64,000 nt of DNA from Pseudomonas silesiensis (GCF_001661075.1 NZ_CP014870.1:1818501-1882500), one strand, 5' to 3'. Shown: positions 52,547-63,762, numbered from the stretch's first letter. Translations and numbers: made by a program. Notes: generated from the sequence alone by a model not told the origin.

Positions 52547-53053
52547 TCAGGATTTTTCAATGGCACTGATTGGGATGCTGAGTGTGTGTTCGCGATGCAA
52601 TAGCTGTAGAAGGATCACGATGCGTTCGGCGCCGTCACGGGAGAGGAACATGGCCTCGACTTCTTTGTAGCTGCCGCTATTGATTCGCACGCGGTCTCCG
52701 GGCTCAAGCTTTACGGATTCTGATGGTTTTTCGTTGAGTCGTTGTTTGAGTTGGTCGATGAGTTCGTCTGCTACAGCAATTGGCTGTTTGCCGAACGTCA
52801 CCAGTTGGTTCACTCCGCGGGTTGAGCGGATGGGGTGCCAGTTGTCGTTAAGTTGATCGAGCTGGATGAATAGGTAGCCAGGGAACAATGACTCTGCAGA
52901 AGCTACGCGACGGCCGCGCTGGACGCGTTCGACGTGATGGGTGGGGCGGTAGCACTTGAAGGCTTGGCGCGTCAGATTTTCCTCGGCGCGTGAGTCTTGC
53001 CGTGGTTTGCACTGGATCAGGTACCAGCGGGGCGGCGAGTGCTGGGGTGGCAT
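52547..53053 (-). CDS. rfaH: RfaH-type transcription antiterminator
   Basis: A 168-residue NusG-like protein. The N-terminal NGN domain begins RWYLIQCKPRQDSRAEENLT and continues with ESLFPGYLFIQLD; the C-terminal KOW region has LEPGDRVRINSGSYKEVEAM. The spelling of these blocks is RfaH-like rather than NusG. RfaH binds RNA polymerase paused at ops sites and lets it read long surface-polysaccharide operons. An exact ops sequence lies in the next operon leader, so this is a local regulator-target pair. It is 54 bases downstream of the Wzc-type kinase. Confidence 0.9.
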   Translation of the reverse strand: MPPQHSPPRWYLIQCKPRQDSRAEENLTRQAFKCYRPTHHVERVQRGRRVASAESLFPGYLFIQLDQLNDNWHPIRSTRGVNQLVTFGKQPIAVADELIDQLKQRLNEKPSESVKLEPGDRVRINSGSYKEVEAMFLSRDGAERIVILLQLLHREHTLSIPISAIEKS

Positions 53054-53107
53054 GCAGAGGCTCTCATGGGTCGATCAGGGCAGCGGCGCTGCCCTGATAT
53101 TCCGGTG

Positions 53108-55342
53108 TTATTTATCTGAAGCGTATTCGTACTGGTAGTAGCTGTAGTTGCCATAACCATAGGCGGACGCTTTGCGTTCCACAGCGTTGAAGATCGCGCC
53201 TTTGACGACAATGCCGTTCTGCTCGAAGCGGCGTTTGGTCACCAGGATTTCTTTGGCGGCATTCACACCGAAACGGGTCACGATCAGGCTTGTACCCGCT
53301 TGGCGACCGACCAGGGCGGCATCGGTGACGGCGAGGATCGGCGGGGTGTCGATGATGACGACGTCGTACTGGCTGCTGACGTTGTCCAAAAATTGAGTGA
53401 AGTTGCTGTGCATCAGCAATTCTGACGGATTCGGTGGGATCTGCCCGCGGGTGATGACGTGCAAGTTGTCCACTTCTGTCGCGTGGGTCGCAGTGTTCAA
53501 GTCGATTTTGCCGGCAAGCAGGTCAGACAAGCCATTGCTCACATCCAGGCGGAACAGTTTGTTTAAATAGCCCTTGCGCATGTCGGCGTCGACCAGCAAT
53601 ACCTTCTGCCCGGTCTGAGCGATGATGGCAGCTAAGTTGCACGAGACGAAAGATTTACCTACGGCTGGGCTCGGGCCGGAGATCATCAAGATGTTGTTCT
53701 TGGCTTCTAGTGTCGCGAAGTGCAGGCTGGTACGCAGACTGCGCAACGACTCCACGGCGAGGTCAGCGGGGTTGTTCACCGCCAACAGCAGAGAGCCAGT
53801 AATGTTGCGGCCATTACCTTTAACATTACTTTCAATAAGGGACTGTCCCTTGCTGAGCGGGATGGAGGCGTAAACCGGGATGCCTAATTGTTCAATGGCC
53901 TCTGGGTCTTCGATGCCGCGGTTCAATGCTTTGCGGATCAGTACGTAAGCCACTGCAATCAATCCACCGAGCAGGGTGGCGATCAGCACTATCAGCGGTT
54001 TTTTCGGTTTGACCGGTTTTTCAATATTCGCATCCGCGGAGTCGATAATCCGCACGTTGCCCACCGTGCCTGCGCGGACGATGTCCAGTTCCTGGGTTTT
54101 GTTCAGCAGTTGGGTGTAAATCTCGGTGGTGACCTGCATGTCGCGGGCAAGGCGCAGCAGTTCCTGCTGGGTTTCTGGCAGGTTTTTAACTTTCTTTTCC
54201 AGTGCGCGTTTCTGTTGGTCGAGTTGGCCCATCTGGGTCATCAAAGCCTGGTAGGCCGGGTGCTCGCGCGTGAATCGGTGCTCCATTTCCGCTTGCTTGA
54301 GCTTCAGCTCGGAAATAAGCGTTTCCAAGGCGACGATCTGATCAAGCACGGCTTTGGTTTCGATGGTGATGTCCACCGATCGAGCGCTTGTCTGGTAGGC
54401 GTTGAGCTGGCCTTCGGCTTTTTCCAGCTGCTTGCGCACATCCGGTAGTTGCGTGCGCAGGAACTCGAGGCTTTGCGCGGCCTCGGCGGAGTTGCGCTGG
54501 ACATTCTGCAGTACATAAAGACGGTTGATCTCATCCAGCACTTTTTTGGCCAGCGCGGGATTTTCGTTTTCCAGCGACAGACCGATGATGCCGGATTCTT
54601 TGCCGCGCTCACTTGCCGACACATCTTCCTGGTACTGCAGAATTGTGTTTAGGCGGCGCTGTTTGGTAACGCTGAAAAGCGAACCTGCATTGGCATTAAG
54701 AGTGGCAATTTGCACCTTGAAACCATCTTGCTCGAGTTTTTCGCCAGCCTGTCCCTTGATGAGTACTTCGTCATCATCATTGAGCAATGTGAAAGCGCCA
54801 GCGCCTTCCGCGCGTAGTGTTAGCTCTGTACCCAGGTAATCATCCGGCACCTCCAGCTGAAAGATATCGAGTTTTTCTCCACCCCATGTATAGCTATTCA
54901 AGCCAAGCGATGGTGGGGCCAGCTCATTTAGGCTGGTTGGCTGAAAGCGCCGGCTCAGGAAGTGGCCGATCAAAGGAAAGTAGTTAGGCTCTATGATTAT
55001 GTCGAGCTTGAGGTTCTCCACAGCCCTGCCCAGAACTGCACGGGATTTGAGCAGCTCGATTTCGGTCACCGCCGGGGAGGTGCCGCCAAACATTTCGCCC
55101 ATTTCACCCATGCCGCCTAGCGCAGACATGCCGCCTTTCTTTTCTTCGACCTGGACGAGTGCATTAGCCTGATAGATCGGCGTTGACAGCAGAGCGACTG
55201 CAACACCGATTGCGCAAAACAACGCGGTGATACCGATGATGATCCACTTGCTATCGATCAAGGTGCCGAGTAACGCGAGCAGATCGATATTATCATCGTC
55301 GTCGCGGTGTTCTTGAATGGGTGCGCTGTTTGGGCTCGTCAT
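53108..55342 (-). CDS. wzc: Wzc-type polysaccharide co-polymerase and tyrosine kinase
   Basis: A 744-residue protein: two membrane helices near residues 33-52 and 445-465 flank a periplasmic coiled-coil domain; the cytoplasmic BY-kinase has Walker A GPSPAVGKSF (Lys563), Walker A' VLLVDADMRKG and Walker B VVIIDTPP. The C-terminus ends in a Tyr cluster (YGYGNYSYYQYEYASDK), the autophosphorylation tail. It controls chain length and export together with Wza. The partner phosphatase lies 24 bases upstream. Confidence 0.93.
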   Translation of the reverse strand: MTSPNSAPIQEHRDDDDNIDLLALLGTLIDSKWIIIGITALFCAIGVAVALLSTPIYQANALVQVEEKKGGMSALGGMGEMGEMFGGTSPAVTEIELLKSRAVLGRAVENLKLDIIIEPNYFPLIGHFLSRRFQPTSLNELAPPSLGLNSYTWGGEKLDIFQLEVPDDYLGTELTLRAEGAGAFTLLNDDDEVLIKGQAGEKLEQDGFKVQIATLNANAGSLFSVTKQRRLNTILQYQEDVSASERGKESGIIGLSLENENPALAKKVLDEINRLYVLQNVQRNSAEAAQSLEFLRTQLPDVRKQLEKAEGQLNAYQTSARSVDITIETKAVLDQIVALETLISELKLKQAEMEHRFTREHPAYQALMTQMGQLDQQKRALEKKVKNLPETQQELLRLARDMQVTTEIYTQLLNKTQELDIVRAGTVGNVRIIDSADANIEKPVKPKKPLIVLIATLLGGLIAVAYVLIRKALNRGIEDPEAIEQLGIPVYASIPLSKGQSLIESNVKGNGRNITGSLLLAVNNPADLAVESLRSLRTSLHFATLEAKNNILMISGPSPAVGKSFVSCNLAAIIAQTGQKVLLVDADMRKGYLNKLFRLDVSNGLSDLLAGKIDLNTATHATEVDNLHVITRGQIPPNPSELLMHSNFTQFLDNVSSQYDVVIIDTPPILAVTDAALVGRQAGTSLIVTRFGVNAAKEILVTKRRFEQNGIVVKGAIFNAVERKASAYGYGNYSYYQYEYASDK

Positions 55343-55366
55343 GCGGGGTACTTTTACAAGAGGTGA

Positions 55367-55801
55367 TTATAATTTTTTCGACCAGCTGTCGACGCCTTGC
55401 GTCATCAGTCGGTAAACGTGTTCGAAGGCGACTTTCTGCTGGCGGTAGGGGTCGGGAATTTCCTGGTCTTTCTGCCACTTGCCCAGCAGGAACGTCTTAC
55501 CACGCACTTCCGGCGCCATTCGCGCGATGCTCTCCACGTGGCGTTTTTCCATGGTCAGGACTATATCGGCCTGTTGCAGCATTTCTCGAGTCAGTTGCCG
55601 GCCTTTGTGGTCGGGGAGATCGCCGCCATGTTCGCGCAAGACTTCCAGCGCGGTGCTGTCCATGGGTTTGTCTACAAGCGCGCCGAGGCCCGCCGAACTG
55701 ACGTCGATGCCGCGATGGGCCAGTCTGCTTTTAAGCAGGGCTTCGACGGTGGGGCTGCGGCAGATGTTGCCGATGCAAACGACAAGGATTTTATTGAACA
55801 T
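55367..55801 (-). CDS. wzb: Low-molecular-weight protein-tyrosine phosphatase, Wzb/Etp type
   Basis: A 144-residue phosphatase with the P-loop VVCIGNICRSP (Cys9, Arg15) and a C-terminal DPYRQ general-acid Asp. It dephosphorylates the Tyr tail of the Wzc-type kinase. I start at ATG 55801 (MFNKILVV), preceded by AGGAGG-poor sequence but matching family length; the frame is open far upstream without protein-like sequence. It is the first gene of the leftward wzb-wzc-rfaH group. Confidence 0.93.
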   Translation of the reverse strand: MFNKILVVCIGNICRSPTVEALLKSRLAHRGIDVSSAGLGALVDKPMDSTALEVLREHGGDLPDHKGRQLTREMLQQADIVLTMEKRHVESIARMAPEVRGKTFLLGKWQKDQEIPDPYRQQKVAFEHVYRLMTQGVDSWSKKL

Positions 55802-56019
55802 AGGAGGCTGCGCAGGTTGCGGTACGAGTGTGGTGACCGCACAGGCAGCAGGAGGAGGGGGATGGAATTCCTTTCCAGCGCAACAGTACGGCTTTCTCCG
55901 GTGCATTGCTGCTGCCGGGGCCATTTCAAAAGCGTGCACTGTAGTGGCGTAGGGGGGGAGGGTCAAGGCTCGGCCGTTACTTTCTCTCATACAAGCGTTT
56001 GCCTTTGTCGGCAATACTA

Positions 56020-56808
56020 TTATGCCAGCATTGGGTAGGTGAATAGGCCAAAGTGCAGCAGATTCAAGCCGAAGTGCGTGGCGACTGCGGCGGCCAATCC
56101 GCCGAAGCGGTAGGCCAGGCCGTAGCCGATGCCGGCCAGGGTCGCCAGGAAGACCCATTGCCAGCCGGCGCCCCAGTGGGCCAGGCCGAACAATAGCGCG
56201 GCGAATAGCAGGGCGAAGTGTTCGCCGTAGGGCAGGTGTTTGAGTCGTTGGGTGAGGCCGCCTTGTATATAGCCGCGGAACAGGGCTTCTTCGACCAGGG
56301 TGACCAGCAGGAGGTTGTTGAGGAGCCAGAGTCGGGCGACGTCGGGCCATTTGGGTGACCATTCGATGATGCCGAGCAGGCAGGCGCTGGCGAGGGTGAG
56401 CAGGGCGGTGAGGCTGAGGGTGATGGTGCTGGTTTTGAGGGTTTGGTTGAGTGAGCGTTGGGCGATGATCCAGGGGCAGGCGAGGATGAGCCAGAAGCCG
56501 ATCAGGGGTTTGTCGAGGTTGAGGTACATCGAGAAGGGGATGGCGTTTTCGCTGAGGTGTTGTGGGGGGATGACTTGGGCGTTGTGGAAGCCTGGCAGGT
56601 AGTGGAGGGCCAGGGTTAGGGCCAGGAGGATGAATAGGGTGTGGCCGAGGTAGCGGGCGTAGGGGTGGTTTTGTGGTTGGACGGCGATGCCGGCGAGCAG
56701 GAGCAGGGTGAGGGGGAGGGCTGCCTGGAGGGAGAGTTGGCCGTGGGTGAGTGCTAGGACGTAGCCGGCGGTGAGTAGCGTGAGGTACGGCCAGGGCAGT
56801 CGGAGCAT
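56020..56808 (-). CDS. CPBP-family intramembrane protease
   Basis: A 262-residue membrane protein with about eight helices. The CPBP (Abi) motifs are VEEALFRGYIQGGL (EExxxR), LLFGLAHWG (FxxxH) and THFGLNLLHFG, which form the proposed metalloprotease site. ATG 56808 is preceded by AAGGAAG. The substrate is unknown. It lies 218 bp from the polysaccharide locus in the same direction but is probably independent. Confidence 0.88.
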   Translation of the reverse strand: MLRLPWPYLTLLTAGYVLALTHGQLSLQAALPLTLLLLAGIAVQPQNHPYARYLGHTLFILLALTLALHYLPGFHNAQVIPPQHLSENAIPFSMYLNLDKPLIGFWLILACPWIIAQRSLNQTLKTSTITLSLTALLTLASACLLGIIEWSPKWPDVARLWLLNNLLLVTLVEEALFRGYIQGGLTQRLKHLPYGEHFALLFAALLFGLAHWGAGWQWVFLATLAGIGYGLAYRFGGLAAAVATHFGLNLLHFGLFTYPMLA

Positions 56809-57116
56809 GGGTCTTCCTTGAGGGGGGCTTGGTTTTATGTGGGCATTTAGGCAGATGTTGGGGTGGGTGGGCAATGGAGGTGGAGGGGGATTTGTTGGGG
56901 AGGGTTGAGGTTGGTGTTTTTGGGTGGGTGAGCTAGAGCGGGGTGTGTCGATATTGGGGTGGTGAGTTTGGGATTGATGGTGTTTGGTAGGACGCCATCG
57001 CGAGCAAGCTCGCTCCCACAGGTACTGAAGTTGGATGTTAGATGATGGTCGGCATATAAACTCTGCGTGCGGCATTTTTGAAGCTTAATTCTCGCATTAA
57101 ACACTCCAAGGCGGCG
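56809..57116. other. Gene-free spacer with one REP element
   Basis: About 310 bp, G-rich on the plus strand. It contains a REP (CGCCATCGCGAGCAAGCTCG then CTCCCACAGG, 56991-57021). The open frames here are low-complexity and unconvincing. Confidence 0.5.
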
Positions 57117-57139
57117 CGTGTTTAAAAGGCCTGTAGGTT

Positions 57140-57420
57140 ACTTCTCACAGGCTACAACGTCTTGCTCCATTGCCTACGGTTACGTCAGAATCCGCCGGCT
57201 TGTGCGCCTTGGATCGGGGCTCTATCGTTTGCCGGTCGCTGAAAACCAGCGATCGGGTTTGGTAGCCCGGGTCATACAAGGTGTACTGCACCGCCAGTTG
57301 AGGCATTTTTTGTCTTTGCTTTATGGTGGTCATGCACAGGGCACCTTCGGGCGCGCCGGTTTCCTTGTACCCGGTCTACCAACCTGCGTATGGCCACCAC
57401 CCTTCGTTTGGTAGCGAGGT
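57140..57420 (+). promoter_or_regulatory. Structured leader upstream of the DUF6124 gene
   Basis: Three pairing elements are visible: GTCGCTG-AAAAC-CAGCGATC (57236-57254); a long-range pair between GGTAG.CCCGGGT...ACAAGG (57261-57281) and CCTTGTACCCGGTCTACC (57363-57380); and CCAACCT / AGGTTGATGG near 57382-57425, which would compete with the second arm. An open frame across it is unlikely to be coding. It looks like an RNA leader; I do not know its name or ligand. Confidence 0.45.
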
Positions 57421-57458
57421 TGATGGCTCCCTGTTTTGTAGTACAAGGAGTTGTATCC

Positions 57459-57830
57459 ATGTTCAAAGTAACGCCCAACCCGCCGGACACCGATCCGACA
57501 TCGCTGCACCAGCCCCCCGATTCAGAAAATCACGACGAGCTTGTCAAACGCGCCCTCGATTTCTACGCCAACCCTGCCGCCCACGCCGCTGTTATCAAAG
57601 CCACCCCGAGGCAACTCGACAGCATGTTCATCGTTAACCCGCAAGTCGATGTCGAAACCCTGCTGGGCCACGCTTGCGAATCCCTGGCGTCGGCCAATGT
57701 CATGGCCATGGACCTGGCGGATCATCTGGATGGGACTAGCCGTAATTCGCTGTTGGGTATTGCGCAGGTCATCATGTTGGGCGAGTTGGCGGTGAATCGG
57801 GCGCTGGATCGGATAGATGCATCCGAGTAG
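57459..57830 (+). CDS. DUF6124-family small protein
   Basis: A 123-residue protein (MFKVTPNPPDTDPTSLHQPP), with the core MFIVNPQVDVETLLGHACES, LASANVMAMDLADHLDGTSR and LGELAVNRALDRI. The family (also called DUF3077) occurs in many copies in Pseudomonas; its function is unknown. ACAAGGAG lies nine bases before the ATG. A broken relative lies at 31935-32040 on the other strand. Confidence 0.85.
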   Translation: MFKVTPNPPDTDPTSLHQPPDSENHDELVKRALDFYANPAAHAAVIKATPRQLDSMFIVNPQVDVETLLGHACESLASANVMAMDLADHLDGTSRNSLLGIAQVIMLGELAVNRALDRIDASE

Positions 57831-57949
57831 CAACGATCAGCCGTGGTGAGGGAGTGTGCTCCCGCTGGGTTCCGCAGTGGCCTCGATAGGACGACTGCGG
57901 TCTTTTAGAAATGCCCAACTGCTGGAGGCGGCATTTATGGACGCTTTGA

Positions 57950-58339
57950 ATGCCGCCGATAAGAGAAAAGAAAAATCAACCTACGTGGGTTGAGCATGGA
58001 TTGCCGGATCTGCGTAGCCTTGAGCGTGAGTTGCGTTCGGCTGCGATAGAAGAAATTGATGCAGCGACTGATCATCAGGCGGCGATTGAGCTGATGGAAC
58101 AACACTTGGGGTTCATCGATCCTGCCGTCATTTCAATTGATGTCGTTACCCCCATGGGACTGGTGACAATCCATAGGGGCAGCATCTATCACATCGTAGA
58201 AAAACGCTTTGACGCGCGTGAGCGCTGCTTTATGACAGCCAAAGAAAAAGGGCGGTTCTTTCGAACTGCCCTTAAAAATCTGCTTGATATTCATATGCAC
58301 ACCCTCAAGCAGGGGTGTGGAGGTCTCACCCTACGCTGA
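57950..58339 (+). CDS. Hypothetical protein with a PBECR-nuclease-like motif, possibly truncated
   Basis: A 129-residue product (MPPIREKKNQPTWVEHGLPD). Residues about 66-95 read VVTPMGLVTIHRGSIYHIVE followed by KRFDARERC, resembling the T-P-(L/M)-G...H-(I/L)-V-E-K-R-x-D-A-R-E-R pattern of phage Barnase-EndoU-ColicinE5/D-RelE-like nuclease domains. The usual C-terminal part of that domain is not visible in this frame, so it may be a remnant. A competing short frame with a better ribosome site (GGAGG, ATG 57937) ends after 18 codons, which hints at a frameshift near the start. Confidence 0.5.
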   Translation: MPPIREKKNQPTWVEHGLPDLRSLERELRSAAIEEIDAATDHQAAIELMEQHLGFIDPAVISIDVVTPMGLVTIHRGSIYHIVEKRFDARERCFMTAKEKGRFFRTALKNLLDIHMHTLKQGCGGLTLR

Positions 58340-58526
58340 TGTCCAGCCATCGACGGGGTTCCTACGCCAGTTATTGCCGCTGGAGGCAACTGGTTTCGCG
58401 CTCATGGCCATTTTTAACGACCCATCTAAAAAGAGCAACCGCCTGGCAATCATTACGCGGCCCGAAGCCTTTCCTTGGCCTGCGCATCCGCCAGGATGCA
58501 TTCCCCTTTATCGAGCATTAATCCTT

Positions 58527-59426
58527 TCACTCAATCGCAACTTCAGCGCAAGCCGTGGCAATCACCCGCCCCGCATTGGCAGCGCTGCACACCACATCAC
58601 AGTACTTGCCGTTGTCATCCATGGAAGAAAGGCGGGCATGGAACTGCAGTTGCCTGGCCGCCGGCACCAGTTCGGCTGCGTCTAACGTCACATGCGAAAG
58701 CCTGTAGGAAACGGCTCGCCTCATCTTGTGATCCAGTAGCCGGGACAGGGCCTGACTCATTCCGTACATAATGACGGCGACCGGCCACGTGGCGTATTGC
58801 GGAAAATGTCCTTCGCACCGTGCGGCGCAGAATCCAACGCTGCAGGCGGTGATCTCCTGTTTGCTGCGCTCAAGCACCGACAATTGGAGCGCTTCGGCAT
58901 AGGGAGACTGGCCGGAGGGTAAAGACGCTGGCGTTCGATAACTGGCGAAGAGTTTCTCAAAGGTCTTTTCTGCCAGGACGTGGTAGCTCACGACCAATTC
59001 TGCGAACAGGTGCCCGCGCAGAAGAAGTTGAGTTTTGGCGGTGACGGTTTTGCGCGTCTGTTCGACGATTTTCGCCCTGGCGGTCATCGAGGGTGTGTGG
59101 CCGAGCCCGGTGGGGTAGTAACGCAGGTCCCATTGGGCGCGTGATGCCAGGTAGTACACGCGCGTTCCTTCAGGCTGGGTCAGGGCCGCGGCGCAGGATC
59201 CCAGAATGGCCAGATGACGGCCTGCCTCGGCGGTTGCCAATGGCCCTTGTTCATTGCCTCGCGGTTGTTCGGGGGTGAATTCACCGTAGATGTCCCATTC
59301 GTCAGGCAGCGTATACAGCGAGGTGAAAGCGAAATACGGCGGCTGTACCGCGATGCTTGTGGCCATCTGCGCGATGTCGATTGCAATCCGGGCATGTTGA
59401 TCAGGGTTTTTTGAGGCAAGTGTCAT
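58527..59426 (-). CDS. Double-hotdog-fold protein, dehydratase/thioesterase-like
   Basis: A 299-residue protein. The C-terminal half contains EGHFPQYATWPVAVIMYGMS followed by QA, which corresponds to the FabA/FabZ motif GHFPxxPxxPGVxxxExxxQ with the His kept and some Pro/Glu changed. The N-terminal half (GPLATAEAGRHLAILGSCAA) looks like a second hotdog. It may act on acyl-CoA or acyl-ACP, but the altered motif leaves the reaction open. It is divergent from mscS, with two palindromes between them. Confidence 0.55.
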   Translation of the reverse strand: MTLASKNPDQHARIAIDIAQMATSIAVQPPYFAFTSLYTLPDEWDIYGEFTPEQPRGNEQGPLATAEAGRHLAILGSCAAALTQPEGTRVYYLASRAQWDLRYYPTGLGHTPSMTARAKIVEQTRKTVTAKTQLLLRGHLFAELVVSYHVLAEKTFEKLFASYRTPASLPSGQSPYAEALQLSVLERSKQEITACSVGFCAARCEGHFPQYATWPVAVIMYGMSQALSRLLDHKMRRAVSYRLSHVTLDAAELVPAARQLQFHARLSSMDDNGKYCDVVCSAANAGRVIATACAEVAIE

Positions 59427-59518
59427 GACTGACGATCTCCATGTCGGTAATGATCGTAGTAGGGGGCTGCACGGCGGTGATGCAACTTCAAGCTAGGGGA
59501 AAAACTTCATAAAGAAAC

Positions 59519-59534
59519 CTGTCAACAATGACAG
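59519..59534. promoter_or_regulatory. Palindrome 1, possible operator
   Basis: CTGTCA-ACAA-TGACAG, 93 bases before the hotdog gene start. The partner is at 59629. Both also fit the loose LexA form CTGT-N8-ACAG, but the inner bases are not AT-rich as in LexA boxes. Confidence 0.55.
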
Positions 59535-59628
59535 GCTGATCGTTGAAGTGACGGACGGTATTGCCTGCTATCAACTCGCAGGAGTCGTTGGTCGAACTTG
59601 TCAGTGTCAAAGCATTAACGGTTCGCAC

Positions 59629-59644
59629 CTGTCAAAGTTGACAG
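59629..59644. promoter_or_regulatory. Palindrome 2, possible operator
   Basis: CTGTCAA-AG-TTGACAG, exactly 110 bases (about ten and a half helical turns) from the first copy. Half-site-like TTGTCAGTGTCAAAG lies between them at about 59598. Confidence 0.55.
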
Positions 59645-59721
59645 TAGACAGCGGGTGTTGATGTGAGGAGGCTGCAGGAGAGGGTGTTTAACTTTCTTCT
59701 CCTGGTGAGGGGTACTCCGTC

Positions 59722-60609
59722 ATGGACGAACTTAATAGCGTTGCCAGTGACAGTGTCGATAAAGCCAATGAACTAGTGGACTTGCTCATTCAGTACGGGT
59801 CTGCTTTTGGCTTGAAGATTATTTTTGCGGTGCTGTTCTGGATAGTGGGCCGATGGATGATCAGTTTTATTGTCCGGTTTGTTCAGCGCTCGATGACCCG
59901 GCAAAAGATTGATCCGACGGTGTTGCGGTATGTCGGGTCATTTATCACGGTCACGCTGAATATCATTCTGGTGATTGCCATTCTTGGGTATTGCGGGATT
60001 GAGACGACCAGTTTTGCCGCGATTCTGGCGGCGGTTGGGTTGGCGATTGGTATGGCTTGGTCGGGGTTGTTGGCGAATCTGGCGGCGGGTGGGTTCATCA
60101 TTGTGTTGCGGCCGTTCAAGGTGGGGGATGAGATTGGGGCGGGCGGGGTGGTGGGGACGGTGACTGAGATCGGGTTGTTTGTGACGACTGTTAATACGGC
60201 GGATAACGTGTTGACGCTGGTGGGTAATAACAAGATTTTTTCGGACACTATTCAGAACTTTTCCAGTAATGATTTTCGGCGGGTGGAGTTGTCGTTTTCG
60301 TTGCCGTTCGAGACGGATGAGCGGGTGGTGGTGGGGTTGCTGCAGCAGCGGTTGGGGAAGGTGGCTAATGTGTTGTCGGCGCCGGCGGTTGATGTTCGGT
60401 TGGTGGGGGTGAATTCGGAGTCGGTGGTGTTGATGGTGCGGTTGTGTTGTCACAGTGAGCATTATGGGGCGGTGCGGTTTGATGCGAATGGGGTGATTCG
60501 GGAGGTGTTGAAGAATAGGGGGGATGGGCAGGTTGAGATTGATTTGGTGAGTGGGGTGGTTGGTGAGAGTCAGCGGAGTTTGGGAGGGGTTGGTCGGGAG
60601 GTTGGGTGA
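59722..60609 (+). CDS. mscS: Small-conductance mechanosensitive channel
   Basis: A 295-residue MscS-family protein. Three membrane helices; the pore helix is the Ala/Gly-rich AAILAAVGLAIGMAWSGLLA followed by NLAAGGFIIVLRPFKVGD, and the beta domain includes VGTVTEIGLFVTTVNTADNV with the conserved N/PNN-type loop GNNKIFSDTI. It releases solutes on hypo-osmotic shock. The ATG has GAGGGG upstream. Downstream is a REP (60686-60720). Confidence 0.93.
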   Translation: MDELNSVASDSVDKANELVDLLIQYGSAFGLKIIFAVLFWIVGRWMISFIVRFVQRSMTRQKIDPTVLRYVGSFITVTLNIILVIAILGYCGIETTSFAAILAAVGLAIGMAWSGLLANLAAGGFIIVLRPFKVGDEIGAGGVVGTVTEIGLFVTTVNTADNVLTLVGNNKIFSDTIQNFSSNDFRRVELSFSLPFETDERVVVGLLQQRLGKVANVLSAPAVDVRLVGVNSESVVLMVRLCCHSEHYGAVRFDANGVIREVLKNRGDGQVEIDLVSGVVGESQRSLGGVGREVG

Positions 60610-60685
60610 GCGGTTATTGAGGGCGGTACATTCAAATATCTGACATCGCCATCGCGGTGTGTCAGGCGATGGGGTGGTGGCTGAT

Positions 60686-60720
60686 CGGCCGCTTTCGCTG
60701 GCAAGCCAGCTCCCACAGGT
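60686..60720. repeat. Single REP element
   Basis: GGCCGCTTTCGCTGGCAAGC followed by CAGCTCCCACAGG, between mscS and acnA (convergent genes). Confidence 0.7.
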
Positions 60721-60761
60721 GTTGGGGGGGATGTGAGGTTTGGGTCTGGCTATCAGACCTT

Positions 60762-60792
60762 TTGGGGGTTGGTGTTGGGCACCAACCCCGGT
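60762..60792 (-). terminator. Terminator of acnA
   Basis: On the minus strand GGGGTTGGTG-CCCAA-CACCAACCCC followed by CAAAAGG, seven bases after the acnA stop. The stem is strong, the T-tract weak. Confidence 0.65.
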
Positions 60793-60798
60793 TTGTGG

Positions 60799-63540
<2,742 letters not shown>

Positions 63541-63762
63541 TACGATCACTCCTTGAAGTCCGCACGGCTACGGACTGAGGGGACGGACAGAGCATTAAAG
63601 CTAGCCCTGTTTTCAGTAGCTGGCTAATAACTGGACTCTATGGACAAGTCCAAGGTTCCGAACTCGGCTATCATGCGCCGGTTTTCGTGACAGGCTTTGC
63701 TTCAACGCAAGTCTGGGCATCGCGCAGTGGTTGAATGTCTCGCCATCTGCCCAGGAGTAAGA

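Noticed and set aside
57118..57414. 98-codon open frame in the DUF6124 leader
   Set aside because: It starts without a ribosome site, its composition is not protein-like, and the same bases form paired RNA elements.
59519..59644. LexA boxes (SOS operators)
   Set aside because: The form CTGT-N8-ACAG fits, but the inner bases (CAACAATG, CAAAGTTG) lack the AT-alternation of LexA sites, and neither neighbour is a typical SOS gene. I keep them as unassigned palindromes.
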